A stretch of 64,000 nucleotides of DNA, taken from Clostridium aciditolerans (GTDB taxonomy: Bacteria; Bacillota; Clostridia; Clostridiales; Clostridiaceae). The notes beneath the pieces are model-generated. The model ran no database searches, was not told the origin of the DNA, and saw only the letters and a list, made by a program, of their open reading frames with translations. The position numbers and the translations under genes are program-made. Positions 7,683 through 16,605 of this stretch are shown here, piece after piece (positions within the stretch are counted from its first letter, which is position 1; each line of letters starts with the position of its first letter). Location: NCBI RefSeq assembly GCF_016316925.1, contig NZ_JAEEGB010000018.1:33206-97205 (forward strand), in the 5' to 3' direction.

Positions 7683-10600
7683 TTAGCTACAGCCTGTAGT
7701 TGAACCACAGTCAAGACAAACCATGCAGGTACCATTTCGTACCATTCTAGTGCTTGCGCAAGTTGGACAGCTAAAACCATAAAGTCTTTCTCCATCTACC
7801 TTTTTTGTTTTAAAGTTATTTTCACATGTTTCAGATGAAGCCACAGCCGTTTCAAAATTAGTAGATAAACTATCTTCACCATAATTTTCAGGCTTAACCT
7901 GACATCTTGAGAAATCCCCAAGTTCAATATCAATTACCTTACTAATTAAATCAGATATAGAAGTAACATATTTGATATAAGGATGTTTCTGCACAAAACC
8001 ATATGGCTCATACTTTTGAGCTCTAAGCATTCTTGCTATATCTTGAGGAGGTACATGATATTGAAGCATTACAGATATTGATTTAGATAATGAGTTTAAT
8101 AATCCTGTAATTATAGTTCCTTCTCTATCTGTAGTTATATATATTTCAGAGATTTCACCATTTTCACGTCTATTAACTGTAGTGTATATTTTAACATCAT
8201 CTATTTGAGCTGGATGCGTAGTGCCACGACGTATGCCTACAGGTTTATCACGTCTTGAATATCTAACCCCTTTTTGAAGTTCTTTAGCACGCGCGAGAAG
8301 CTGATTATAAGTTAAGTTCTCAAGCTTTGAATCGGAGGCGTCAGTTAAACTCGTATTTAATGGTTGTGATGCCTTTGAGGAATCTCTGTATAACGTAATT
8401 CCTTTAACTCCTAACTTCCAGGAGGATAAAATAACATTTTTAAAATCATCTACCGGTGCTGTCTTAGGTAAATTAACAGTTTTGGATATTGCCCCAGATA
8501 TAAGCGGAGTTATACAGGATACCATAAGTACATGGCCCGTTGGAGCTATATATCTTTCACCACTTCCGCAGCGATTTGATGTATCAAATATAGCTAGGTG
8601 CTCATCTTTTAAATGAGGTGCTCCTTCAATTTTACCATCTAATATTTTCTCATAAGTAAATCCATTCTCTGTTACAGTTTCTTTTTGTACTACGTAATCT
8701 AAAATATCGCTAATTTGATCCTTAGTATAGCCAAGCTTTTTTAATGCAGCGGTTATAACTGGATTTATTATTGTCAAGAATCCTCCGCCAGAAAGCTTTT
8801 TATAAACGATATGGCTAAAGAATGGTTCTATTGATGTAGCACTGCAATCCATAGCAAAAGATATAGTACCAGTAGGAGCTATAACTGAAACCTGTGCATT
8901 TCTATAGCCGAATTTTGACCCTAAGTCTAGTGCTTTAACCCAAGCATTTTTAAGAGTATGGCTAATATATTTTAGACCTTCTTTTTCTAAAATTTCATGA
9001 TTTACTTTTAGTGGATCATAGTTTAATCCTTCAAATTCATCAGAAAAGTCCATGTTTATACCTTGGTTAACTAAAAGCTTAGAATTTACTCCCGCAGCTC
9101 TTGAGTGATTCCTAATAACTCTCATCATATAAGGCTTATTGATTTCAAATTTTTCAAAAGAGCCTACTTCCTTTGCCATAATTGAGGATACATAATAAGA
9201 ATATCCTGTTAAAGTACCAATTAAGGATGAAGCTAAGGCTCTAGCTTCTTTGGAATCATAAGGGTATCCCATCACCATAAAAAGCGATGCAATGTTAGAT
9301 ATACCTAAGCCTGTTGGTCTGAACATATACGTTTTTCTTGCTATATCTTCTGTAGGATATTGGCCCCATTGTATTGAAGCTTCAAGTATTAGTTGTGTAA
9401 GTCCTATTATATGTAAATACCCGTCTATATCAAATTTACCTGTATCTATATTATAAAATTTATATATATTTATTGAAGCTAAATTACAGGAGGAGTCATC
9501 TAAAAATGCGTATTCTCCACAAGGATTTGTAGAATTAATTTTATTATAAGGAGCATTTAGAATTCCGTCCTCTCCGGCAGGACATGTATGCCAAGCGTTA
9601 AAGGTATCGCTGAACTGAGGTGCAGGATCTGCACACTGCCAAGCGGAAAAATTAAATGATTCCCATAGCTCTGAAACCTTTGTCACTTTATTTAATTTTG
9701 AATCCACTCTGCCCTTAAGTTCGATAGTTGCATCAGGTTCTTTATCCAGATTATCAACTTTTTTCATAAAGTAATCAGAAAGTCTTATGGAATTATTGCT
9801 GTTTTGACCTGAAACTGTTTCATATGCTTCGCCATCAATATCTATGTCATAATCCATCTTTCCAAGAGCTCTAACTTTATTCTCTTCTTTTGCTTTCCAG
9901 GTAATAAAATCCATGATTTCTGGATGGTCTATATCAAGACATACCATTTTTGCAGCTCTTCTAGTAGTTCCGCCAGATTTTATAGCCCCAGCATTTCTAT
10001 CTAAACCCTTTAAAAAGCTCATAAGCCCTGAGGATACTCCGCCACCTGATAGCTTTTCACCTTTCGCTCTTATACATGAAAAGTTTGTGCCTGTGCCTGA
10101 TCCACCCTTAAAAAGCTTAGTTTCTGTAACATATTGTTCAGAGATTGAATGATGTCCTAAAAGTTTGTCTTCAATGGACAATATAAAACAAGCAGATGCC
10201 TGTGTTCTTGAATAGTTGTCTGGACTTTCAACGACTTTGCCTTCCTTTTCATCAAAGTAATAATTTGATTGTTTATTTCCCTTTATTCCGTAAGACTGAG
10301 CCAGCCCTGTGTTAAACCACTGAGGTGAATTAGGTGCATACATCTGATTTAATAGACCATAGACACATTCATCATAAAAAATAGAAGCCTCTTCATCCGT
10401 TTTTATGATACCTTCATCTTTTAGTGCTTCACACCAGAAGTTAACCATTCTATGTGCTACAGCTTTCATGCTGTTTTCATAGCCAATTTCATTAGGTATT
10501 CCTGCTTTTCTAAAGTACTTTGAAGCTATAATATCGCAGGCTGTTTGAGAATAATGCTCAGGAAACTCTAAGTCTTTCATATCAACTAATACTTTGCCAG

Positions 10601-10724
10601 TTTTATGATCTTTTAAAAATACGTCGACTTTTTTCCATTTAAATAAATCGAAAACTGTTTTACTGCTATCCTTTGACAAATCCTTTGTGTAATATCTTTT
10701 TAGTAAATCCTTTATGTAACTCAA
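7683..10724 (-). CDS. nrdJ: Adenosylcobalamin-dependent (class II) ribonucleoside-diphosphate reductase
   Basis: Makes deoxyribonucleotides using coenzyme B12. The 1013-residue chain has the N-terminal class II region, the SACFILSIED and NPCGE active-site motifs, and APTGTISFAMDCSATSIEP near residue 620. A C-terminal cysteine-rich tail (CPTCASTRMVRNGTCMVCLDCG) is typical of this family. The start codon is TTG at 10724-10722, with AAGGAGG ending 9 bases upstream. The promoter carries two NrdR-type operators, so repression by NrdR is expected; nrdR itself is not in the window. Monocistronic between a terminator and a divergent gene. Confidence 0.93.
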   Translation of the reverse strand: MSYIKDLLKRYYTKDLSKDSSKTVFDLFKWKKVDVFLKDHKTGKVLVDMKDLEFPEHYSQTACDIIASKYFRKAGIPNEIGYENSMKAVAHRMVNFWCEALKDEGIIKTDEEASIFYDECVYGLLNQMYAPNSPQWFNTGLAQSYGIKGNKQSNYYFDEKEGKVVESPDNYSRTQASACFILSIEDKLLGHHSISEQYVTETKLFKGGSGTGTNFSCIRAKGEKLSGGGVSSGLMSFLKGLDRNAGAIKSGGTTRRAAKMVCLDIDHPEIMDFITWKAKEENKVRALGKMDYDIDIDGEAYETVSGQNSNNSIRLSDYFMKKVDNLDKEPDATIELKGRVDSKLNKVTKVSELWESFNFSAWQCADPAPQFSDTFNAWHTCPAGEDGILNAPYNKINSTNPCGEYAFLDDSSCNLASINIYKFYNIDTGKFDIDGYLHIIGLTQLILEASIQWGQYPTEDIARKTYMFRPTGLGISNIASLFMVMGYPYDSKEARALASSLIGTLTGYSYYVSSIMAKEVGSFEKFEINKPYMMRVIRNHSRAAGVNSKLLVNQGINMDFSDEFEGLNYDPLKVNHEILEKEGLKYISHTLKNAWVKALDLGSKFGYRNAQVSVIAPTGTISFAMDCSATSIEPFFSHIVYKKLSGGGFLTIINPVITAALKKLGYTKDQISDILDYVVQKETVTENGFTYEKILDGKIEGAPHLKDEHLAIFDTSNRCGSGERYIAPTGHVLMVSCITPLISGAISKTVNLPKTAPVDDFKNVILSSWKLGVKGITLYRDSSKASQPLNTSLTDASDSKLENLTYNQLLARAKELQKGVRYSRRDKPVGIRRGTTHPAQIDDVKIYTTVNRRENGEISEIYITTDREGTIITGLLNSLSKSISVMLQYHVPPQDIARMLRAQKYEPYGFVQKHPYIKYVTSISDLISKVIDIELGDFSRCQVKPENYGEDSLSTNFETAVASSETCENNFKTKKVDGERLYGFSCPTCASTRMVRNGTCMVCLDCGSTTGCS

Positions 10725-10818
10725 CCCAAGCTACCTCCTTGTATGTGTTAATATAAATAGTTTATATATAAATTGCATATAATGGAAACTTAATATACAG
10801 GAATATATATACAATCTT

Positions 10819-10830
10819 ACTACATGTAGT
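10819..10830. promoter_or_regulatory. NrdR box 1 upstream of nrdJ
   Basis: Perfect 12-bp palindrome ACTACATGTAGT, matching the ATP-cone repressor NrdR box type. An identical copy lies 32 bp away centre to centre, about three helical turns, the usual tandem arrangement. Confidence 0.8.
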
Positions 10831-10850
10831 GGTATTAGAAAAAAATAACC

Positions 10851-10862
10851 ACTACATGTAGT
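10851..10862. promoter_or_regulatory. NrdR box 2 upstream of nrdJ
   Basis: Second perfect ACTACATGTAGT, identical to box 1. It sits about 10 bases downstream of the nrdJ -10 element, so bound repressor would block the transcription start. Confidence 0.8.
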
Positions 10863-10871
10863 GATGATATT

Positions 10872-10900
10872 ATTATAGACTACATGGATATTAAATTCAA
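10872..10900 (-). promoter_or_regulatory. nrdJ promoter
   Basis: On the minus strand, -35 TTGAAT (10900-10895), a 17-bp spacer and -10 TATAAT (10877-10872). The spacer contains ACTACATGG, a partial third NrdR-like half-site. Confidence 0.7.
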
Positions 10901-11118
10901 CAATAACAATTTTACATAATCGAGCAAATTTCACGGTTAATAGTTATTAATCGCAAGTATTTATTAATTTGTAGAATATATTAAATATAATTTTACCCAT
11001 GGATATTTTGTTTAATCATTTAACTAATTTGAAAAATTAGGTATAATTTATATAATAGGATAAGTATTTTAGACAAGATTTTATTATATCTAAATTTTAT
11101 AGATTAGGAGATGATTAG

Positions 11119-11622
11119 ATGATTAGAAATTTTAAGGATGAAACTCCTAAAGTGCATGAGAGTTGTTTTGTGGCTGATAGCGCTGAAGTTATTGGAAAAG
11201 TAACTTTAGATGAAAAGGCAAGTGTATGGTTTGGAGCAGTAATTAGGGGTGATAGTAATACTATTCATATTGGAAAAGGCTCAAATATCCAAGACAATTG
11301 CACTGTTCATGCAAATATTAGTGGTACACCTACTGAGGTGGGGGATTACGTAACTGTTGGCCATAATGTAGTTTTACATGGATGTAAAATTGGAAACCAT
11401 TCATTAATCGGCATGGGATCAATTATATTAGACGGCGCGGAAATAGGAGAAGGAACAATGATTGGTGCTGGAAGTCTTGTACCACCTAATAAAAAAATAC
11501 CTTCTGGAGTCTTATGCATGGGGTCACCAGCAAAAGTTATTAGAGAACTTTCAGAAGAAGAAAAGGAATATGTTAAAGGAGCAGCAGAGCATTATTTAGA
11601 AGAAGCTGAAGCATATAAATAG
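11119..11622 (+). CDS. Gamma-class carbonic anhydrase family protein
   Basis: 167-residue left-handed beta-helix protein made of hexapeptide repeats (IGxGxxI-type turns across residues 10-145). Three histidines at residues 64, 82 and 87 match the zinc ligands of gamma carbonic anhydrases. It is therefore a likely trimeric zinc or iron enzyme for CO2/bicarbonate, though many homologs have unproved activity. Start ATG with AGGAG upstream. Monocistronic, with a terminator just after the stop. Confidence 0.83.
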   Translation: MIRNFKDETPKVHESCFVADSAEVIGKVTLDEKASVWFGAVIRGDSNTIHIGKGSNIQDNCTVHANISGTPTEVGDYVTVGHNVVLHGCKIGNHSLIGMGSIILDGAEIGEGTMIGAGSLVPPNKKIPSGVLCMGSPAKVIRELSEEEKEYVKGAAEHYLEEAEAYK

Positions 11623-11629
11623 GATTCTG

Positions 11630-11677
11630 AAAATACCAAGGGAGATAAAATATTTATTCCTTGGTATTTTAATTTTT
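11630..11677 (+). terminator. Rho-independent terminator
   Basis: A 12-bp perfect stem (11630-11641 with 11659-11670) is followed by AATTTTTTG. Confidence 0.8.
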
Positions 11678-11740
11678 TGTTCACCTAATTAAAAGTATAA
11701 TTATAAAATGTTATTAGTAATCAATATTAGGTGAATAAGT

Positions 11741-13012
11741 ATGGAGATATTAAAATTAGGTTCTAGAGGAACTGAGGTAATGAAAATACAGGCAGTCTTA
11801 AAGAAAATAGGGTATAATCCTGGACCGGTAGATGGTGTATACGGAAGAATGACAGAAGAAGCTGTAAGAGCCTTTCAAAGGGATAATGGCTTGACTTCAG
11901 ATGGAATCATAGGACCAGCTACTTATAATGCACTGGAAAAATTTATAGTTGGTTATGATACTTACACTATAAAAAGTGGTGATACGCTTTATAGTATTGC
12001 GGCAAAGTATTATACACAGCTCTATAAAATAATAGTAGCTAATCCAGGAATCGACCCTTATAACTTAAGGCCTGGATCAAAGATTGTAGTACACTATGGA
12101 ATTGATGTTGTTGATACTAATGTTAATTATACTTACGATATATTAAAACGCGATTTACAGGGATTAAAGGCTAGGTATCCATTTATAGAATTAGGTTCTG
12201 CAGGAAATAGTGTACTTGGAAGAGAGCTATATTATGTTAGACTTGGTGATGGTCCTAATCAGGTCTTTTATAACGGGGCACATCATGCATTAGAGTGGAT
12301 TACTGCACCGCTTCTAATGAAATTCATAGAAAATATGGCTAAAGCTTATACAGAAGCTAGAACTATAAGAGGTTATAATATAAGTGAAATATGGGGTAGA
12401 AGTGCTATATTTATAATGCCTATGGTAAATCCAGACGGAGTCGATTTAGTAATTAACGGTCTTAGTAGAAATAACCCTTATTATAATGATTTGATAAAAT
12501 GGAACAATGGAAGCACTGATTTTTCGAAAAATTGGGAAGCTAATATAAGAGGTGTAGATCTAAATCATAATTATAATGCATCATGGGAGTTATCAAAAGA
12601 AGCAGAGGCAGCTTACGGAGTACATGGACCTGGTCCAACAAGATATTCAGGACCTTATCCAGAGTCGGAGCCGGAAACTAAGGCCGTTGTTAACTTTACA
12701 AGGGCACATAATTTTAGATTAGTTTTAGCTTATCATTCTCAAGGAGAGGTTATCTATTGGCAATATGATGAAATGACTCCTCCTGAATCTAAAAAAATAG
12801 GAACACTATTTTCACAAGTAAGTGGTTATTCCTTAGAGAGCACCACTGGAATAACTTCTTACGCAGGGTATAAGGATTGGTTTATTAAAGAATTTAGGAG
12901 GCCTGGATTTACTATAGAAGTAGGTAAAGGAAAAAATCCTCTGCCATTAACTCAGTTTGATAAAATATATAGAGATAATGAAGAGCTACTAATATTAGCA
13001 TCAGTAGTTTAA
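11741..13012 (+). CDS. Peptidoglycan gamma-D-glutamyl-diamino acid endopeptidase (PG-binding, LysM and M14 domains)
   Basis: Cell-wall peptidase resembling endopeptidase I of Bacillus sphaericus, which cuts the gamma-D-Glu to diamino acid bond. Domains in order: a peptidoglycan-binding repeat (about residues 3-68), a LysM (about 73-117) and a zinc carboxypeptidase M14 domain (about 130-420). The zinc motif HHALEW near 180, a third histidine in LAYHSQGE, and the catalytic glutamate in FTIEVGKG are all present. There is no classical signal peptide, as in the spore enzyme, so it may act inside the sporangium or spore. Single gene. Confidence 0.88.
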   Translation: MEILKLGSRGTEVMKIQAVLKKIGYNPGPVDGVYGRMTEEAVRAFQRDNGLTSDGIIGPATYNALEKFIVGYDTYTIKSGDTLYSIAAKYYTQLYKIIVANPGIDPYNLRPGSKIVVHYGIDVVDTNVNYTYDILKRDLQGLKARYPFIELGSAGNSVLGRELYYVRLGDGPNQVFYNGAHHALEWITAPLLMKFIENMAKAYTEARTIRGYNISEIWGRSAIFIMPMVNPDGVDLVINGLSRNNPYYNDLIKWNNGSTDFSKNWEANIRGVDLNHNYNASWELSKEAEAAYGVHGPGPTRYSGPYPESEPETKAVVNFTRAHNFRLVLAYHSQGEVIYWQYDEMTPPESKKIGTLFSQVSGYSLESTTGITSYAGYKDWFIKEFRRPGFTIEVGKGKNPLPLTQFDKIYRDNEELLILASVV

Positions 13013-13072
13013 GTATATATTAAATCTTGCATAGCTGAAGCTTGACTATCTTTAATTCGTAATTTAAAAATT

Positions 13073-13630
13073 ATGCGACGCAAAATTTTTATCAGAGGAC
13101 AATTGACAGAGGACAGAGGACAGTGAAGGAGGATTTTTCTCCACTATGTTACGAAAAATCTTTAATTATATTATAAGCCGATGTTTGAGATTAGTGAAAC
13201 GAGTCTCAAAAATAGTTTGTGTCAAGTTCTAGTGGATAATTTATTTTTTTAAAATTTTCCATTATGATTCAGTTAAAATTTTTATTCCTAAAGGGCTTCG
13301 CCCGTAGCCCGAAAGGGCGTACTTGTGCCGTTAACTTTTTACGTAGAAGTAAATAAGTTCACTAAAATTTCTTTCTTGAAAAAGCTTTTATGGCTTTTCT
13401 GACATTAGTTTGGCGCAGCCTGTAATTTTTAACCTTTGAATATAGCTATTAAATAAGCATCTGAAACAGAGCATTGACAAATTGATACAGCCTAACGGCT
13501 TGCGACAAAGTCGCCTAGTGTTGAAAAATAATTAAAGATTTTTCGTAGTGTAATGGAGAAAAATCCTCCTTCACTGTCCTCTGTCAATTGTCCTCTGTCC
13601 TCTCAAAAAAATTGCGTCGCAAAATTTTTA
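13073..13630. repeat. Dispersed heptamer-arm repeat, copy A (long form)
   Basis: Two inverted arms of about 95 bp (13073-13167 and 13528-13630) bracket about 360 bp of non-coding DNA. Each arm begins with GCGACGCAA plus a T run, then tandem 7-mers (AGAGGAC, AATTGAC and variants), then a GGAGGATTTTTCTCC hairpin and TACGAAAAATCTTTAATTA. The interior has small hairpins near 13292-13318 and 13488-13516. No open frame of useful length is present. This explains most of the 730-base gap before the next gene. Other copies are at 20.9, 36.35 and 50.0 kb. Confidence 0.85.
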
Positions 13631-13744
13631 TTTTACGAACTGTAGTTGGTTATATAAATTTTTTTTTATTTAATCAAGTTTTGGGATAAATTTTTATAAA
13701 CATAAAAAACTATATAATAAAATATTCTCCACGAGGGTGATCAG

Positions 13745-14575
13745 ATGAAAAAAAGGATAGTTATATTTATTCTAACGATTATAGTCCTGATTAGCGGCAC
13801 TGGTTATGCTAAACAGGATAGATATGAAGTTCACTTTTTAGATGTAGGGCAGAGTGATTGTATTTTAATTAAAGCGTGGAATAAAAATTATATAATAGAT
13901 ACAGGAGCAGCATACTATTTTGATAGAATTTTAAAATACCTAGAATCGAATTCTATAGATAAAGTAGACACGATTATACTTACTCACTATCATGATGACC
14001 ATTATGGTGGGCTCTTAAGATTAGTTCAAAGTAAAAAAGTAAAAGATGTGCTAATACCTAATCATTATGATGAAATAAAAATTAATCTATATAAAGGATT
14101 AGCTCAAAGTGGAGCAAAAGTAAAAAATATAGGTGAGGGTTGGAAACTAAAAAAAGGGAAGGTGGAACTAGAAGCAGTAGGGCCTTTGAAAGAGGATGAC
14201 ATGATAGAAAATAATAATTCAGTAGTAATAAAGGGAGAAATAGATGGAATAAAATATTTATTTGCTGCTGATTGTGAAAAAAATGAGGAAGAAGATATGT
14301 TAAAAGAGGGTGCTATTGAAAAGTGTGATATTCTAAAGGTACCACATCATTCATTAGACACTAGCAGTACAGAAAACTTCATAAGCGTTGTAAAACCCAA
14401 GGTTGCTATTGTGACTTGTGATGGTATAGGAACACCAGATGATAATATAATAAGAAGAATACATAACAAGGGAGCTCTGGTCTTAAGAAGTGACTTGCAC
14501 GGAAATATAGTAGTTAAAAATGATTTTATAAGATGCGATAAAAATGGAATTAATATAAGGATAAATAAAAATTAG
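13745..14575 (+). CDS. Secreted metallo-beta-lactamase-fold hydrolase, ComEC-MBL-like
   Basis: 276 residues. A signal peptide (about 1-22) is followed by an MBL domain resembling the C-terminal domain of ComEC/Rec2. The metal motif THYHDDH is near residue 80, the FLDVGQSD strand near 32 and PHHSLDTS near 200. The domain is expected to hydrolyse phosphodiester or similar bonds outside the membrane, perhaps nucleic acid, but the substrate is not shown. GAGGGTGATC precedes the start. Convergent with the chromate transporter pair. Confidence 0.82.
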   Translation: MKKRIVIFILTIIVLISGTGYAKQDRYEVHFLDVGQSDCILIKAWNKNYIIDTGAAYYFDRILKYLESNSIDKVDTIILTHYHDDHYGGLLRLVQSKKVKDVLIPNHYDEIKINLYKGLAQSGAKVKNIGEGWKLKKGKVELEAVGPLKEDDMIENNNSVVIKGEIDGIKYLFAADCEKNEEEDMLKEGAIEKCDILKVPHHSLDTSSTENFISVVKPKVAIVTCDGIGTPDDNIIRRIHNKGALVLRSDLHGNIVVKNDFIRCDKNGINIRINKN

Positions 14576-14606
14576 AAGTATGCTGATGAATACAGCAACT
14601 TCTTTT
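14574..14606. terminator. Terminator between convergent genes
   Basis: An interrupted stem (GAAGT/ACTTC and TGCTG/CAGCA) begins at the stop codon of the MBL gene and is followed by TTTTAT. Confidence 0.65.
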
Positions 14607-14611
14607 ATATT

Positions 14612-15136
14612 TTATTTATAAACTAATATACCTGCAATGCCTGAAACAGCTATTATTAGGATTGGATGAAGCTTTTTGGATAATAGTAAAGCCATAATAA
14701 AAATTCCTATAAAAACACTTTTTACATCATGATAAGATTCCTTGGCTAGAGATAAAAAAGCAGATATTATAAGACCTATAAGAGCAGGGCGCATTCCAAG
14801 AAGCACGGATTTCATTGCTTTGGATTCTTTAAATTTCATTATATAATGGGTTGCTATAGAAACAAGGAGAAAAGAGAAGGTGACAACACCTATAGTTCCA
14901 GCAACACTTCCATAAAAACCATAAACTTTATATCCTACAAAGGTAGCAGAATTTATGGCAATAGGCCCAGGAGTCATCTGAGAAATACCTATTATATCTA
15001 TAAAATCTTTATAATTGATCCAATGATGATTTGAAACAATTTCTCTTTCAATTAAAGGCAGCATTGCATATCCGCCACCAAAGCTAAAGGCTCCTATTTT
15101 TAAAAATGTCCAAAATATTTGAAGTATTATGTGCAT
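14612..15136 (-). CDS. Chromate transporter, second half-size subunit
   Basis: 174-residue membrane protein of the short-chain CHR family with about six hydrophobic segments. The family signature FGGGYAMLPLIEREIV is near residue 18 and SQMTPGPIAINSATFVGY near 55. Two such half-size proteins are normally encoded together and work as a pair. The start lies only 2 bases after the stop of the upstream partner, so translation is coupled. The natural substrate in clostridia may be sulfate-like anions rather than chromate. Confidence 0.87.
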   Translation of the reverse strand: MHIILQIFWTFLKIGAFSFGGGYAMLPLIEREIVSNHHWINYKDFIDIIGISQMTPGPIAINSATFVGYKVYGFYGSVAGTIGVVTFSFLLVSIATHYIMKFKESKAMKSVLLGMRPALIGLIISAFLSLAKESYHDVKSVFIGIFIMALLLSKKLHPILIIAVSGIAGILVYK

Positions 15137-15138
15137 AG

Positions 15139-15684
15139 TTATTCAACTCTCTTTCTTAAAAATAGATAACCATATATACCAGCTATAATTATAGTTATTA
15201 CTGGATGGATTTTGAAAATATTAATGCAAATAACTGTAGCTACTATTATAAATAAATTTATATAGTCTTTTTTTAGTGATTTGGAAAGACTAACTACGGC
15301 GATTAACACTAACATTGGCACTGCAGCTCCTATGCCTTTAAATATTAAATTTACGTAATAGTAGTTCCTAAATTGCATAAAAAAAGCAGCTATAAAAAGT
15401 ATAATTAAGAAAGATGGAAGAATAGTCCCAAGAAGCGCAAGGATTGCTCCAAGTACACCTCTAATTTTATAACCTATAAATATAGAGGTATTGACAGCAA
15501 GAGCGCCAGGAAAGGATTGGGATATTGTTAATATATCTAAAAATTCATTTTTATTAACCCATTTTTTGTTTTTAACAACTTCTGTTTCTATTAAGGGAAT
15601 CATTGCATAACCCCCACCAAAAGTAAATGCTCCTATTTTAAAAAAGCTCCAAAATATTATAAAGTATTTTCTCATGAAACTCAC
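15139..15684 (-). CDS. Chromate transporter, first half-size subunit
   Basis: 181-residue partner of the downstream CHR protein. It shows FGGGYAMIPLIETEVV near residue 22 and SQSFPGALAVNTSIFIGY near 59, with about six hydrophobic segments. Together the pair makes one full transporter. AGTGAGTTTC precedes the start. The only other gene on this transcript is the second subunit. Confidence 0.87.
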   Translation of the reverse strand: MSFMRKYFIIFWSFFKIGAFTFGGGYAMIPLIETEVVKNKKWVNKNEFLDILTISQSFPGALAVNTSIFIGYKIRGVLGAILALLGTILPSFLIILFIAAFFMQFRNYYYVNLIFKGIGAAVPMLVLIAVVSLSKSLKKDYINLFIIVATVICINIFKIHPVITIIIAGIYGYLFLRKRVE

Positions 15685-15772
15685 TCCAATGTGTATTAGA
15701 ATATTGCTAAGGATTTAAAATAATTTTAAAGCAATCCATTTAATACCACTTTATATTAAAGTTTATAAAAAG

Positions 15773-15804
15773 TAAAGAAGGCTGAAAATAATCAGTCTTC
15801 TTTA
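15773..15804. terminator. Putative terminator upstream of chrA pair
   Basis: A 10-bp stem with one G-T pair is followed by TTTAT. It lies downstream of the 54-residue minus-strand gene and may end its transcript. Confidence 0.5.
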
Positions 15805-15866
15805 TCTAAAGGTAAAAACTAAATGAGTTTAACAATTATTTATGATCACTAAGACTATTTTCATAT

Positions 15867-16031
15867 TTATCTATTGGGTATAGATCCTTTGTAAAGTGTA
15901 AATTTAGCATCATATTCTTCTTTTTGCCTGTAGAGCTCTTCAGCAGACATTCCGCTTATAGGAGAGCCTGATTCAGAGACATTTTGTTCAGTAGCAGAAT
16001 TTTGGTTATTTGTGTTATTATTTTTTTCCAT
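15867..16031 (-). CDS. Small hydrophilic protein of unknown function (54 aa)
   Basis: A short minus-strand frame runs from ATG at 16031 to TAA at 15867. GAGGTGA lies 6 bases before the ATG. The product is Asn/Gln/Ser-rich at the N-terminus and ends in a better-ordered segment (SAEELYRQKEEYDAKF). There is no signal peptide or membrane segment. It is followed by a hairpin and lies next to a SASP gene, which makes a sporulation role possible but unproved. I recognise no family. Confidence 0.55.
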   Translation of the reverse strand: MEKNNNTNNQNSATEQNVSESGSPISGMSAEELYRQKEEYDAKFTLYKGSIPNR

Positions 16032-16162
16032 AAATATTCACCTCAGTTTTTAGGATGTGCAGGTTAAAGAAAAAGTATAAGAGTAATTTTAAGGATATAA
16101 AAATAAACACTTACATTTTTACATGCAATTAAATAGAGTATAAATTTAAAAACTGTACAAAC

Positions 16163-16199
16163 TTTTAGTATAAAGTTAAAGCTTAACTTTATACTAAAA
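16163..16199 (+). promoter_or_regulatory. Sigma-G-like promoter inside a perfect inverted repeat, upstream of SASP
   Basis: A perfect 17-bp inverted repeat (16163-16179 with 16183-16199) has a 3-base centre. Within it, GTATA (16168-16172) fits the sigma-G -35 class GHATR, and TATACTA (16190-16196) fits the -10 class CATAMTA at 6 of 7, with a 17-bp spacer. The SASP ribosome site follows 15 bases later. Confidence 0.5.
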
Positions 16200-16230
16200 A
16201 TTTAATTAATTTAATGAGGAGGAACTTACT

Positions 16231-16425
16231 ATGGCAAGTAGAGGGAATAGAGCATTAATACCAGAAGCTAGAGAGGGATTAAATATATTCAAAATGGAAG
16301 CTGCAAGAGAAGTTGGAGTAGATTTAAAACCAGGATATAATGGTGACCTTACTTCAAGAGAAAATGGCTCCGTTGGAGGACAAATGGTTAAGAAGATGGT
16401 AGAGGCTTATGAAAAAGGACTATAA
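16231..16425 (+). CDS. Alpha/beta-type small acid-soluble spore protein
   Basis: 64-residue DNA-binding protein that coats and protects spore DNA. It has the family C-terminal block NGSVGGQMVKKMVEAYEKGL in near-standard form. The FKMEAAREVGV segment near residue 20 is the usual site for the germination protease. GAGGAGG precedes the start. The upstream sigma-G-like promoter and a strong terminator make it a single-gene forespore unit. Confidence 0.92.
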   Translation: MASRGNRALIPEAREGLNIFKMEAAREVGVDLKPGYNGDLTSRENGSVGGQMVKKMVEAYEKGL

Positions 16426-16441
16426 TATAAATTAATTACGG

Positions 16442-16486
16442 TGAGGATGACTCAAAGTTAAAAAATGAGTCATCCTCATTTTTTTC
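16442..16486 (+). terminator. Rho-independent terminator of the SASP gene
   Basis: A perfect 13-bp stem (16442-16454 with 16466-16478) is followed by seven Ts. Confidence 0.88.
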
Positions 16487-16605
16487 TAGTTAGTTTCCCT
16501 AGAAAAAAATTATTTATGGAATTTATATAAATATTAGATATAATATTTATATAATTAAGATATCTATCGATATACATATTAGTATAAAAACGTGGAGGTA
16601 AAAAC

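Noticed and set aside
9913-10152. Plus-strand frame inside nrdJ
   Set aside because: It lies fully antisense to a well-conserved gene, has no ribosome site and shows no protein-like features.
13091-13125. Heptamer arrays as a CRISPR array or tandem-repeat locus
   Set aside because: Units are only 7 bp, contiguous and without spacers, and no cas gene is present.
13168-13528. Interior of the long heptamer repeat as a non-coding RNA gene
   Set aside because: It has several small hairpins, but no promoter or terminator could be placed, and the other copies lack this interior.
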